From JTS-RE37 sp041743975 (GTDB taxonomy: Bacteria > Bacteroidota > Bacteroidia > Flavobacteriales > Flavobacteriaceae): DNA of 30,276 nt. This document shows positions 15,305-23,710 of this stretch, one piece after another. Position 1 is the first letter of the stretch. The number at the start of each line of letters is the position of its first letter. The notes beneath the pieces were generated by a model. It had not been told where the DNA came from. It was given only the letters and a program-made list of their open reading frames with translations, and did no database searches. The position numbers and the translations under genes were made by a program. The stretch spans positions 1 through 30,276 of the forward strand of contig JBGTLT010000199.1 in NCBI GenBank assembly GCA_041743975.1. The letters are read 5' to 3'.

Positions 15305-17839
15305 ATGGCAGAAGGAGAAAAATTAATTCCAATTAACATTGAGGATGAAATGAAATCTGCCTACATTGACTATTCAATGTCGGTCATTGTGTCACGTGCC
15401 CTTCCCGATGTCCGGGATGGCCTGAAACCGGTCCACCGGCGCGTATTGTATGGAATGCATGAGTTGGGGGTTCGATCTACAAGCGCACATAAGAAATCTG
15501 CCCGTATAGTGGGAGAGGTCCTGGGGAAATACCACCCTCACGGAGATACCTCCGTATATGATTCCATGGTACGTATGGCGCAGGAATGGAGTTTGCGGTA
15601 TATGTTGGTAGACGGCCAGGGGAATTTCGGTTCCATAGATGGTGACAGTCCGGCAGCCATGCGGTATACGGAAGCCCGTATGCGCCGGATCGCAGATGAT
15701 ATGCTGGCAGACATCGAAAAGGATACGGTAGATCACCAGCTGAATTTTGATGATTCCCTGACAGAACCTACTGTACTCCCCACCAGGGTGCCCAATTTAC
15801 TGATCAATGGGGCCTCCGGGATCGCCGTAGGGATGGCGACCAACATGCCTCCCCATAACCTCTCTGAAGTAGTGGACGGGACGGTGGCCTATATAGAAAA
15901 CAACGACATTGAGATCGATGAGTTAATTACGCATATCAAAGCGCCAGACTTTCCCACAGGCGGAATCATATATGGGTATGAAGGTGTTAAGGAAGCTTTT
16001 CATACCGGCAGAGGTCGTGTTGTAGTGCGTGGCAAGGCTTCGTTTGAAGAAGTTCAGGGGCGGGAATGCATCATTATTACCGAGATTCCTTACCAGGTCA
16101 ATAAAGCGGACATGATCAAAAAGACCGCGGACCTTGTAAATGATAAAAAAATTGAAGGTATTGCCAGTATCCGCGATGAATCGGATCGCAAGGGAATGCG
16201 TATTGTGTATATCCTGAAAAGGGATGCCATCCCCAATATTGTCTTAAATACACTCTATAAATATACCGCTTTGCAATCCTCCTTCAGCGTGAACAATATC
16301 GCGCTGGTGGCTGGAAGGCCAAGGCTATTGAATGTCAAGGAGATTATCCACTATTTTGTGGAACACCGCCATGAAGTGGTGGTACGCCGCTCCAAATTTG
16401 AACTGAAGAAAGCGGAAGACCGTGCCCACATACTGGAAGGCCTTATCATTGCTTCAGACCATATCGATGAAGTAATCGCCATTATACGGGCATCATCAAA
16501 TGCTGATGAGGCCAGGGAGAACCTGATGGAGCGATTTAAACTAAGCGAGGTCCAGTCCAAGGCCATTGTGGAAATGCGCCTGCGCCAGCTCACCGGCCTG
16601 GAACAGGACAAACTTCGCTCAGAATACGACGGGGTGATCAAAACCATTGCCGACCTTAAGGACATTCTTGCCAGCAAGGACAGGAGGATGCAGATCATCA
16701 AGGATGAGCTACTGGAAATAAAGGAAAAATACGGAGACAAGAGGAGATCTGAGATCAATTTTGCCGGGGGTGACCTTAGCATTGAAGATATGATCCCGGA
16801 TGAGCAGGTTGTGATCACTATATCCCATGCGGGTTATATCAAGAGGACCCCCCTCAGCGAATACAAGACACAGAACAGGGGAGGGGTAGGCCAAAAGGCT
16901 TCCTCCACCCGAAACGAAGACTTCCTGGAGCACTTATTTGTAGGTACCAACCACCAGTATATGCTTTTCTTTACTCAAAAAGGGCAGTGCTATTGGATGC
17001 GGGTTTATGAAATCCCGGAAGGCAGTCGTACCTCCAAGGGGCGAGCCATTCAGAACCTTATCAGTATCGCACAAGATGATAAGGTAAAAGCATTTATTTG
17101 TACCCAGGACCTGAAGGATGAGGAATATGTCAATAGTCATTATGTCATTATGGCGACCAAAAAAGGAGCGGTTAAGAAAACCGCCCTTGAACAATATTCA
17201 CGTCCAAGGCAAAATGGTATAATCGCCATTAATATCCGGGAGGATGACGAACTGCTGGAAGCCAAACTAACTACCGGCACCAGCCAGATCCTGCTGGGGC
17301 TCAAATCCGGGAAGGCCATCCGTTTTGAAGAAGGCAAGACCAGGCCCATGGGCAGGAATGCCTCCGGGGTACGCGGGATCAGGCTGGCCAATGAGCAGGA
17401 TGAGGTTATGGGGATGGTGTCCGTGAACAATTTTGACGATGAGATCCTGGTGGTGTCCGAGAATGGATTCGGGAAACGGTCCAGTATTGATGATTACAGG
17501 ATCACCAACCGGGGTGGAAAAGGGGTTAAAACCATATCCATCACAAAGAAAACTGGTGCGCTTGTGGCGATAAAAAATGTATCAGACTCGGATGACCTGA
17601 TGATCATAAACAAATCGGGGATAGCAATCCGTATGAGCGTTGATGACCTGAGGACCATGGGAAGGGCGACCCAGGGTGTAAAACTGATCAATTTAAAGGA
17701 TAATGATTCCATAGCTGCCGTGGCCAAGGTAATGAAGGATGAAGATAAACTCGAGGAGATCGATATCAGGGACATTGTGGTAAACACTGAAGATGGCACG
17801 GCTATTGATAATGGTAGCAAGGATTCTGAAGAAGAATAA
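15305..17839 (+). CDS. gyrA: DNA gyrase subunit A
   Basis: GyrA is the cleavage-rejoining subunit of gyrase. The 844-residue protein has the N-terminal SMSVIVSRALPDVRDGLKPV block, the quinolone-determining region KYHPHGDTSVYDSMVRMAQ, and the catalytic tyrosine at 121 in AMRYTEARM. The C-terminal pinwheel begins after about residue 490 and holds TQNRGGVGQKAS, at the place of the GyrA box, with repeated blades such as GGKGVKTI. At the residue equivalent to E. coli Ser83 this protein has Thr82, and at Asp87 it has Asp86. An acidic tail ends the protein. The wrapping-domain box distinguishes it from ParC. A secreted TPR gene follows after 33 bases. Confidence 0.96.
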   Translation: MAEGEKLIPINIEDEMKSAYIDYSMSVIVSRALPDVRDGLKPVHRRVLYGMHELGVRSTSAHKKSARIVGEVLGKYHPHGDTSVYDSMVRMAQEWSLRYMLVDGQGNFGSIDGDSPAAMRYTEARMRRIADDMLADIEKDTVDHQLNFDDSLTEPTVLPTRVPNLLINGASGIAVGMATNMPPHNLSEVVDGTVAYIENNDIEIDELITHIKAPDFPTGGIIYGYEGVKEAFHTGRGRVVVRGKASFEEVQGRECIIITEIPYQVNKADMIKKTADLVNDKKIEGIASIRDESDRKGMRIVYILKRDAIPNIVLNTLYKYTALQSSFSVNNIALVAGRPRLLNVKEIIHYFVEHRHEVVVRRSKFELKKAEDRAHILEGLIIASDHIDEVIAIIRASSNADEARENLMERFKLSEVQSKAIVEMRLRQLTGLEQDKLRSEYDGVIKTIADLKDILASKDRRMQIIKDELLEIKEKYGDKRRSEINFAGGDLSIEDMIPDEQVVITISHAGYIKRTPLSEYKTQNRGGVGQKASSTRNEDFLEHLFVGTNHQYMLFFTQKGQCYWMRVYEIPEGSRTSKGRAIQNLISIAQDDKVKAFICTQDLKDEEYVNSHYVIMATKKGAVKKTALEQYSRPRQNGIIAINIREDDELLEAKLTTGTSQILLGLKSGKAIRFEEGKTRPMGRNASGVRGIRLANEQDEVMGMVSVNNFDDEILVVSENGFGKRSSIDDYRITNRGGKGVKTISITKKTGALVAIKNVSDSDDLMIINKSGIAIRMSVDDLRTMGRATQGVKLINLKDNDSIAAVAKVMKDEDKLEEIDIRDIVVNTEDGTAIDNGSKDSEEE

Positions 17840-17872
17840 ATAGTAAACACTAATACTCTAAATTTTTTTAAT

Positions 17873-19135
17873 ATGAAAACTAAAATTATAATTTTAGCGG
17901 CCTTGACTTTTTCCCTGGTCGGATTTTCTCAAAAAGCAGAAATCAAATCTGCGGAAAAGGCGCTGAAGGACGGGGATGCCATGGCGGCAAAAACAGCCCT
18001 TGAAAGCGCCTCAGGATCAATCAGTGGGGCAGATGAAAAAGTCCAGGCGGAATACCATTTCCTCAGGGGGAAAACCTATGCTGACCTCGCCAAGAAAGGC
18101 GATACTGCTGCCTTTGATGAAGCCGTAGATTCTTTTCAAAAAGTGCTTACCATCGAGGAACAAATTGGCAAGGCGAATTATACTGACGAGAGCAAGCAAA
18201 GAATGTCAGCGATGACCGCGGACCTTGTGAATGCTGCAGTGGAAGATAATAACAATAAACGTTTCAAGGAGGCTGCTGAGAAGTTATATATGGGTTATAA
18301 ATTGAGCCCCCAGGACACCTCCTATCTATACTACGCTGCCAGCAGTGCTGTAAATGGCGGACATTTTGAACAGGCCCTGACATACTACAATGAACTGAAG
18401 GAATTGGGCTATGACGGTAGCGGGATGGTTTTTAAAGCTACAAATATCAGCACAGGGGAAGTGGAGGAAATGGATAAGATACAACGAGACCTTATGATCA
18501 AATCAGGGACTTATAAAGACCCGCTTGATGAAAAAACACCTTCCAAGAGTGCTGAAATAGTAAAAAACATGGCCCTGATCTATACCCAATTGGGCGATAA
18601 TGAAAAGGCATTACAGGCATATACCGATGCCCGGGCAAGTAACCCTGATGACGTGAACCTAATTTTGAATGAGGCCAACCTGTATTATCAGATGGGTGAT
18701 AAGGATAAATTTAAAGCCCTTATGGCAGAAGCGGCGGCTGTTGCTCCGGATAATCCCGACCTGCATTACAATATCGGCGTTATCAATATGGAACAAGGCA
18801 ATATTGAGGAAGCAAGGGCTTCCTACAAAAAGGCACTTGAGATCAACCCCGGGTATGTAAATGCCCAGTTAAACCTGTCTACGACCTATGTAAACGAAGG
18901 TAACGGCATGATCGATGAGATGAACGCCCTGGGAAATTCCAAAGCGGATATCGCGAAGTATGAAGAAATAAAACAAAAGAAGGACGACTTGTTTATGGAA
19001 GGTGCCACAATCCTGGAAGACGCTTTAAAGTCAAACCCGGATAACCAAAGCATCCTGAGCCAGTTGAAGAACATATACGGTGCGCTTGGAGACAATGATA
19101 ACTTTATGCGGATCAAGAAGTTGTTGGGGGAGTAA
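17873..19135 (+). CDS. Secreted tetratricopeptide-repeat protein
   Basis: The 420-residue protein begins with a signal peptide, MKTKIIILAALTFSLVGFSQ, and should be exported to the periplasm. The rest is helical repeats: the N-terminal third contains KALKDGDAMAAKTAL-type units, and clear TPRs occur later, for example NMALIYTQLGDNEKALQAYTDA (shortened: ALIYTQLGDNEKALQAY) and YNIGVINMEQGNIEEARASY followed by KKALEINPGYVNAQLNL. TPR proteins act as binding scaffolds; no partner or enzyme activity is visible. It starts 33 bases after gyrA and is probably cotranscribed, ending at a strong terminator. The link to gyrase is positional only. Confidence 0.88.
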   Translation: MKTKIIILAALTFSLVGFSQKAEIKSAEKALKDGDAMAAKTALESASGSISGADEKVQAEYHFLRGKTYADLAKKGDTAAFDEAVDSFQKVLTIEEQIGKANYTDESKQRMSAMTADLVNAAVEDNNNKRFKEAAEKLYMGYKLSPQDTSYLYYAASSAVNGGHFEQALTYYNELKELGYDGSGMVFKATNISTGEVEEMDKIQRDLMIKSGTYKDPLDEKTPSKSAEIVKNMALIYTQLGDNEKALQAYTDARASNPDDVNLILNEANLYYQMGDKDKFKALMAEAAAVAPDNPDLHYNIGVINMEQGNIEEARASYKKALEINPGYVNAQLNLSTTYVNEGNGMIDEMNALGNSKADIAKYEEIKQKKDDLFMEGATILEDALKSNPDNQSILSQLKNIYGALGDNDNFMRIKKLLGE

Positions 19136-19156
19136 CCTCAAAATTTAACAAATACC

Positions 19157-19200
19157 AATCCCCCCGGCCATAGGCATGGGGGGATTTTTTATAAATTTTT
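19157..19200 (+). terminator. Intrinsic terminator after the gyrA-TPR pair
   Basis: AATCCCCCC (19157-19165) pairs with GGGGGGATT (19178-19186), with a small inner GCC-ATA-GGC stem in the loop, then a run of T and a second T-tract. It lies 22 bases after the TPR stop on the plus strand. The T-tract overlaps the 3' end of the opposing NlpC/P60 gene. Confidence 0.88.
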
Positions 19201-19941
19201 TTTAATCACCCGCAATTGATGTGTATACCGGTTGAGTTCCGTGTTAAAGATACCCGTATGGTCTATCCTGTCTATCCGTACTTTACCGCTGGCATGGATA
19301 ATGTAATTATTGGGCAGGATAATCCCGACATGGTCTATAACACCCTGTTCGTTGTCGAAAAATGCGAGGTCTCCCTGCTCGCTCTCTTCAATAAAACTCA
19401 ATGATTCCCCTTGAGTCGCCTGGGCTGTTGCCGTTCGCAATAAGCGGTGGCCATTGATACGATAGACCATTTGTGTAAGCCCTCCGCTATCAATTCCAAA
19501 TGTCGTTTTGCCTCCTGCAAGATATGGGGCATTCACGTATAGTAAAGCAGTGGATATCAGTTTGGGTTTGGGCTGGCGGCCACACAGGAATTCTCCTTCG
19601 TAAGTGTGGGCAAGCAAAGCGGCCTGACTTACGGCAGAACCCAGCAATATCGGGAGCATGTGTTCAGAACCATTTAGAACATGGTCTACCAGATTTGAGG
19701 AATATTTTGGTCGGGGGTTGGCATTTGCAGCCTCAAATTGCTCCCGGGTAATGGGTGTGTACAGCAAATTGGAAACCCAACCTTCCTGCCCGTCATATGC
19801 GTTGCGGACCCTGCTCCAATACTTACGGTGTTCCAGGACTTTAAAATGCTCCCCATATAAAAACTGGGTAAGCATTTCGCTCACATCATCTGCAAGGCAT
19901 CTCATGGGTGCAATACTAAGGTGGTAAATACCGTACAGCAT
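19189..19941 (-). CDS. SH3-NlpC/P60 family protein lacking the catalytic cysteine
   Basis: The 250-residue protein has the layout of flavobacterial C40 peptidases: an SH3-like N-terminal domain (MLYGIYHLSIAPMR..., with GEHFKVLEHRKYWSRVRNAY and GWVSNLL) and an NlpC/P60 domain from about residue 125. These enzymes normally cleave gamma-D-glutamyl-diamino acid bonds of peptidoglycan fragments. The nucleophile motif DCSGF is absent: the sequence reads FGIDSGGLTQMVY, Ser at 152 where Cys is expected, and the preceding WGG is AGG. The family histidine DHVGII (His204) and the HASGKVR residue (His216) remain. It may be an inactive or altered member. No signal peptide is evident. I start at the ATG at 19941 (a TTG three bases upstream is in frame). 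It follows the thiolase by 21 bases. Confidence 0.88.
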   Translation of the reverse strand: MLYGIYHLSIAPMRCLADDVSEMLTQFLYGEHFKVLEHRKYWSRVRNAYDGQEGWVSNLLYTPITREQFEAANANPRPKYSSNLVDHVLNGSEHMLPILLGSAVSQAALLAHTYEGEFLCGRQPKPKLISTALLYVNAPYLAGGKTTFGIDSGGLTQMVYRINGHRLLRTATAQATQGESLSFIEESEQGDLAFFDNEQGVIDHVGIILPNNYIIHASGKVRIDRIDHTGIFNTELNRYTHQLRVIKKNL

Positions 19942-19962
19942 CAAATCGTATAGAATAGCCGA

Positions 19963-21138
19963 TTAATTGCGTTCCAGCACAATGGCCGAGGCACCGCCCC
20001 CGCCATTGCATATAGCTGCAGCGCCTATTTTCGCTTCATTTTGTTTCAAAACACTCAGCAGCGTAATGATGATCCGTGCACCGGAACACCCCAATGGGTG
20101 GCCCAGGGAAACGGCACCGCCGTTGATGTTGACCTTCGAATCATCCAGCCCCAGGAGTTTCATATTTGCAAGCCCTACGACGGCAAATGCCTCATTAAAT
20201 TCAAAATAATCCACCTGATCCATAGAAATGCCTGCCCGTTCCAGTGCTTTCGGCAGTGCCTTTGCAGGAGCGGTAGTAAACCATTTGGGCTCCTGGGCGG
20301 CGTCGGCAAAGCCCTTGATTGTAGCCAATGGCTTTAGGCCCAAATCGCGTGCTTTATCCGCACTCATCAGGACCAGGGCTGCGGCCCCGTCATTGATGGT
20401 CGATGCATTTGCGGCGGTTACTGTGCCATCCTTTGAGAAAGCTGGCCGCAGGGTAGGGATCTTGTCTATCTGTACATTCTTGTATTCTTCATCTTCTGTC
20501 ACCAAAATGGGCTCGCCACGGCGTTGGGGTACTTCAACCGGAACTACCTCTTCCGCAAATTTACCGGAAGTCCAGGCAGCCGCAGAGCGCTGATAGGACT
20601 GTATCGCAAACTTATCCTGATCCTCCCTGCTGAAGTTATATTCAGCGGCACAGGCATCCCCGCAAACGCCCATGGCATTCTGGTCATAGGCATCAACCAG
20701 GCCATCGGATTGCATCCCGTCTATAAGGCTTACAGGCCCAAATTTATGGCCATTGCGCATGTGTACATAATGAGGGATGAGGCTCATGTTCTCCATTCCC
20801 CCGGCCACAACAATATCATTATGTCCCAGGGCAATGGATTGGGCACCCATCATTACCGCCTTCATGCCGGATGCGCATACTTTGTTTACCGTTGTACAGG
20901 GTACCGTATCCGGGATACCGGAATAGATGGAAGCCTGCCTGGCAGGAGCCTGGCCGGCCCCGGCCTGGACTACCTGCCCCATCAGCACCTCCTCTACATC
21001 TTCGGGTTTCAGGTTTATCTTATCCAGGGCCCCTTTAATGGCCACAGCCCCCAGCCTGGGGGCAGGGATGCCGGATAAAGAACCCATAAAACTCCCGATT
21101 GGCGTTCTGGCTACTGATACTATAACAACTTCTTTCAT
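19963..21138 (-). CDS. Acetyl-CoA C-acetyltransferase (thiolase)
   Basis: The 391-residue enzyme belongs to the biosynthetic/degradative thiolase family that condenses two acetyl-CoA to acetoacetyl-CoA or runs the reverse. The N-terminal RTPIGSFMGSLSG, the active-site Cys88 in NKVCASGMKA, VAGGMENMSLIPHYV, the GGAVSLGHPLGCSGAR histidine block and the C-terminal ICNGGGGASAIV with the second catalytic Cys are all in place, as is the GQAPARQAS stretch. Length is typical. The physiological direction (mevalonate supply, ketone-body-like or fatty acid metabolism) cannot be told from the locus. It lies 21 bases before the NlpC/P60 gene, with an unusually structured 5' region upstream. Confidence 0.95.
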   Translation of the reverse strand: MKEVVIVSVARTPIGSFMGSLSGIPAPRLGAVAIKGALDKINLKPEDVEEVLMGQVVQAGAGQAPARQASIYSGIPDTVPCTTVNKVCASGMKAVMMGAQSIALGHNDIVVAGGMENMSLIPHYVHMRNGHKFGPVSLIDGMQSDGLVDAYDQNAMGVCGDACAAEYNFSREDQDKFAIQSYQRSAAAWTSGKFAEEVVPVEVPQRRGEPILVTEDEEYKNVQIDKIPTLRPAFSKDGTVTAANASTINDGAAALVLMSADKARDLGLKPLATIKGFADAAQEPKWFTTAPAKALPKALERAGISMDQVDYFEFNEAFAVVGLANMKLLGLDDSKVNINGGAVSLGHPLGCSGARIIITLLSVLKQNEAKIGAAAICNGGGGASAIVLERN

Positions 21139-21160
21139 GTGCAGTATATATTTTAATCAA

Positions 21161-21318
21161 AGAATTCCTCGAGCTTTACCCCGGGGCACCTCTCATGTGG
21201 AGAGGTCGAAACCGCCTAAGCGGTTTCGGGGGAAGAGAAATTCTTTATTTCTGTTTCTGGTCTCCTGCAAATCCAGTACCGGTTTGCAGGTGTTGATTCC
21301 AGTCCGGGTCCTCCCGGA
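21161..21318 (-). ncRNA. Candidate structured RNA leader (four perfect stems) upstream of the thiolase
   Basis: Four perfect stems lie in about 160 bases: ACCTCTC/GAGAGGT (21188-21206), CGAAACCGC-CTAA-GCGGTTTCG (21207-21228), CCTGCAAA/TTTGCAGG (21264-21290) and TCCGGG-TCCT-CCCGGA (21303-21318). The first two are enclosed by an irregular outer stem: AGAATT (21161-21166) with AATTCT (21239-21244), CTT with AAG (21233-21235), and CCCC (21179-21182) with GGGG (21229-21232), giving a three-way junction. Read leftward it would be the 5' leader of the thiolase, ending about 22 bases before its ATG; a -7-like box lies just upstream. Strand, transcription and function are inference. A repetitive palindromic element is the main alternative. 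Confidence 0.4.
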
Positions 21319-21328
21319 TTTCATCCTT

Positions 21329-21336
21329 CAAAATTA
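21329..21336 (-). promoter_or_regulatory. Possible -7 element for the thiolase leader (TAATTTTG)
   Basis: The minus strand reads TAATTTTG, matching TAnnTTTG. It would start transcription near 21322, just before the first of the four stems, giving a leader of about 184 bases. No TTG occurs 17-21 bases upstream, so the match is partial. Confidence 0.35.
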
Positions 21337-21400
21337 AGAAAATTAAGCCCAATGGTTTATGTAATCTTGCCAAAAGAGATAGGGTACGATTATTATTTTC

Positions 21401-21408
21401 TATTTTTG
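21401..21408 (+). promoter_or_regulatory. Possible -7 element for the HD phosphohydrolase gene (TATTTTTG)
   Basis: TATTTTTG matches the Bacteroidetes -7 consensus and would give a 5' leader of about 13 bases before the ATG at 21428. There is no TTG at 19 bases upstream, so support is partial. Confidence 0.35.
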
Positions 21409-21427
21409 ATTTCAGATACGCTACGGT

Positions 21428-23476
21428 ATGGGCAAAACCCTGGATTCCTTATATAAGAGTCAATCGCTTATTTATAAATACTTCCTCTATATCCTCGCTG
21501 TTGGCTGTATTGTATTTTTCTTTCCGAAAGGCGGTAAATTCAAATATGAATTTCAAAAAGGTAAACCCTGGCAGTACAATAACCTGTATGCGCCTTTTGA
21601 CTTTTCAATAAAGAAAGCCGATGATGAAATCGCCCGGGAACGGCAGGCGGTGGAAAAAAAGCAAGTCGATTACTATTTGTACGATGAGGGGGTGGCCGAG
21701 GCAGTCTATCAGGATTTTGAAGAAAACTTTGAAACTGTTTTTCCTTCCGAAACATATAATGCAGCCCTTAGAACCGGCCTGAAGGCGGTGGGTAAAGAGA
21801 TCCTTGATAACCTCTATGGCATGGGGATCCTTAAAACTGAGGACGGTACATCCGTTAAGGACTCCTTATATCTGGTTAAGAACAATGAAGCCACCATGGT
21901 AAATCCAGGTGAGATCAATTACCTGAGCGATGTGAACACACTTATCGCCAAAACACTCCGGCAATACGGGCTTCAGTCCTATCAGGCCCAATTTGACCAA
22001 CTGTTCTTTGAGATCGTCAAGCCCAATGTTAGTTTTGATAAAGAACTCTCCCGGAAGGAACTGGAAGATGAACTTTCCAAAATATCGGTTACCCGGGGAA
22101 ATGTAGATGAAGGTAAACTGATCATTGCTAAAGGGGAGGTGGTAGAATCTGAAAACCTGAAAATACTGGACTCCCTCAAGGCGGAATACGAATCTGAATT
22201 ATGGACGGAGAGCAATTATGCATTCATCCTCTTCGGTTATACAATTCTGGTTGCCCTGGTATTGATGATGCTGATGCTGTTCCTGAAAAAATACCGCCCT
22301 GAGATCTACCGGAATAATGTGCAGGTAACCTTTATTTTCTTCAATATTCTTATTATGGTCTTTATTACGACCCTGGTTGTGAAATTTGATGAAATTTATG
22401 TTTTTGTTGTACCCCTGTGTATCCTGCCACTCATTCTCAAAACATTTTTTGATGCCAGGCTGGGTCTGTTTGTACATGTGCTTACAGTATTGATACTGGG
22501 GTTTGTGGTACCCAACAGTTTTGAATTTATCTTTCTGCAGATAATCGCTGGGATTGTTACCATTCTTACAGTGTCTGAGCTTTATAAACGGGCCAATTTA
22601 TTCCTCTCGGTAGGGCAGATCACCCTTATCTATATCATTGGGTATTTTGCCTTTCATATTATCCAGGAGGGAAACCTTGATAATGTTCATTGGTTTACCT
22701 TTGGGTTTTTCTTCCTCAATGGGATGATCACCCTTTTTGCACAACCCCTCATCTATATTTTTGAAAAGTTATTTGGGATGGTCTCAGACGTCTCCCTGCT
22801 GGAACTTTCGGATACCAATTCGAAATTATTGAAAGTTTTATCCAATAAGGCGCCCGGTACATTCCACCATAGCCTCCAGGTGGCCAATCTGGCGGAGGCT
22901 GCTGCAAATGAGATAGGTGCGAATGCCTTACTGGTAAGGGCAGGAGCCTTATATCACGATATAGGGAAAATGAATAATCCCACTTACTTCACGGAAAATC
23001 AAGTTACCAATATCAACCCTCATAATGACCTGTCTCCCAAAGACAGCGCAGACATAATTATCAGGCATGTTATTGAAGGGATAGAAATGGCACGCAAAAA
23101 TAATATCCCGGACCGGATAATCGATTTTATAAGGACACACCATGGCACCAACATGGTATATTATTTCTACAAAAAGGAAAAGGATAAGGGAGGGCATCTG
23201 GATATCGAAGATTTCAGATATCCGGGCCCGATACCCTTTTCCAGGGAGACAGCCATTGTCATGATGGCAGATTCGGTTGAGGCAGCTTCCAAAAGCCTTA
23301 CAAATCCAACATTCCTTATTTTGAATGATTTTGTGGATAAGATCATTGCCGGCCAGATGGAAGCGAACCAATTTTTAAATGCGAATATCACATTCAAGGA
23401 GATTGAAGCTGTCAAGAAAATTCTGAAACAAAAACTCACCAATATTTACCACCTGCGGGTGGAATACCCTGAATAA
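21428..23476 (+). CDS. pgpH: 7TM-HD family phosphohydrolase, PgpH-like c-di-AMP phosphodiesterase
   Basis: The 682-residue membrane enzyme has the PgpH/YqfF architecture: an N-terminal membrane helix (about 18-33), an extracytoplasmic domain of about 220 residues (40-260), seven or so membrane helices (about 264-450), and a cytoplasmic HD domain (about 465-670). Metal-binding residues are seen in GTFHHSLQVANL (His480/His481) and LYHDIGK (His510-Asp511), with IIRHVIEG and IRTHHGT further on. In characterised relatives the HD domain hydrolyses cyclic di-AMP to pApA under control of the sensor part. No cyclic di-AMP synthase is in the window. The next gene follows after 213 bases. Confidence 0.9.
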   Translation: MGKTLDSLYKSQSLIYKYFLYILAVGCIVFFFPKGGKFKYEFQKGKPWQYNNLYAPFDFSIKKADDEIARERQAVEKKQVDYYLYDEGVAEAVYQDFEENFETVFPSETYNAALRTGLKAVGKEILDNLYGMGILKTEDGTSVKDSLYLVKNNEATMVNPGEINYLSDVNTLIAKTLRQYGLQSYQAQFDQLFFEIVKPNVSFDKELSRKELEDELSKISVTRGNVDEGKLIIAKGEVVESENLKILDSLKAEYESELWTESNYAFILFGYTILVALVLMMLMLFLKKYRPEIYRNNVQVTFIFFNILIMVFITTLVVKFDEIYVFVVPLCILPLILKTFFDARLGLFVHVLTVLILGFVVPNSFEFIFLQIIAGIVTILTVSELYKRANLFLSVGQITLIYIIGYFAFHIIQEGNLDNVHWFTFGFFFLNGMITLFAQPLIYIFEKLFGMVSDVSLLELSDTNSKLLKVLSNKAPGTFHHSLQVANLAEAAANEIGANALLVRAGALYHDIGKMNNPTYFTENQVTNINPHNDLSPKDSADIIIRHVIEGIEMARKNNIPDRIIDFIRTHHGTNMVYYFYKKEKDKGGHLDIEDFRYPGPIPFSRETAIVMMADSVEAASKSLTNPTFLILNDFVDKIIAGQMEANQFLNANITFKEIEAVKKILKQKLTNIYHLRVEYPE

Positions 23477-23630
23477 GGAGGACTCCTGTAAAAAGCCTGA
23501 TTACCCTATTATTAACCCGCTATAAAACATGTTTGTGGAATACCTTGTGGAATAACCGGAACCTTTTGGTAACCAGGTGAATGAAGTAGCTTCCTACAAA
23601 TATGGAAACCCTGGAATCCGGAAGTAAAAC

Positions 23631-23638
23631 TAAATTTG
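23631..23638 (+). promoter_or_regulatory. Possible -7 element for the TPR-AraC regulator (TAAATTTG)
   Basis: TAAATTTG matches TAnnTTTG and would start transcription about 65 bases before the ATG at 23711. No TTG is present 19 bases upstream, so this is a partial match. Confidence 0.35.
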
Positions 23639-23710
23639 TATTTTTATTCATCCCGAAAGTATCAATCGGATTAAAACCAAACTATACGCTTGAATGATTC
23701 TCTGAAAAGA

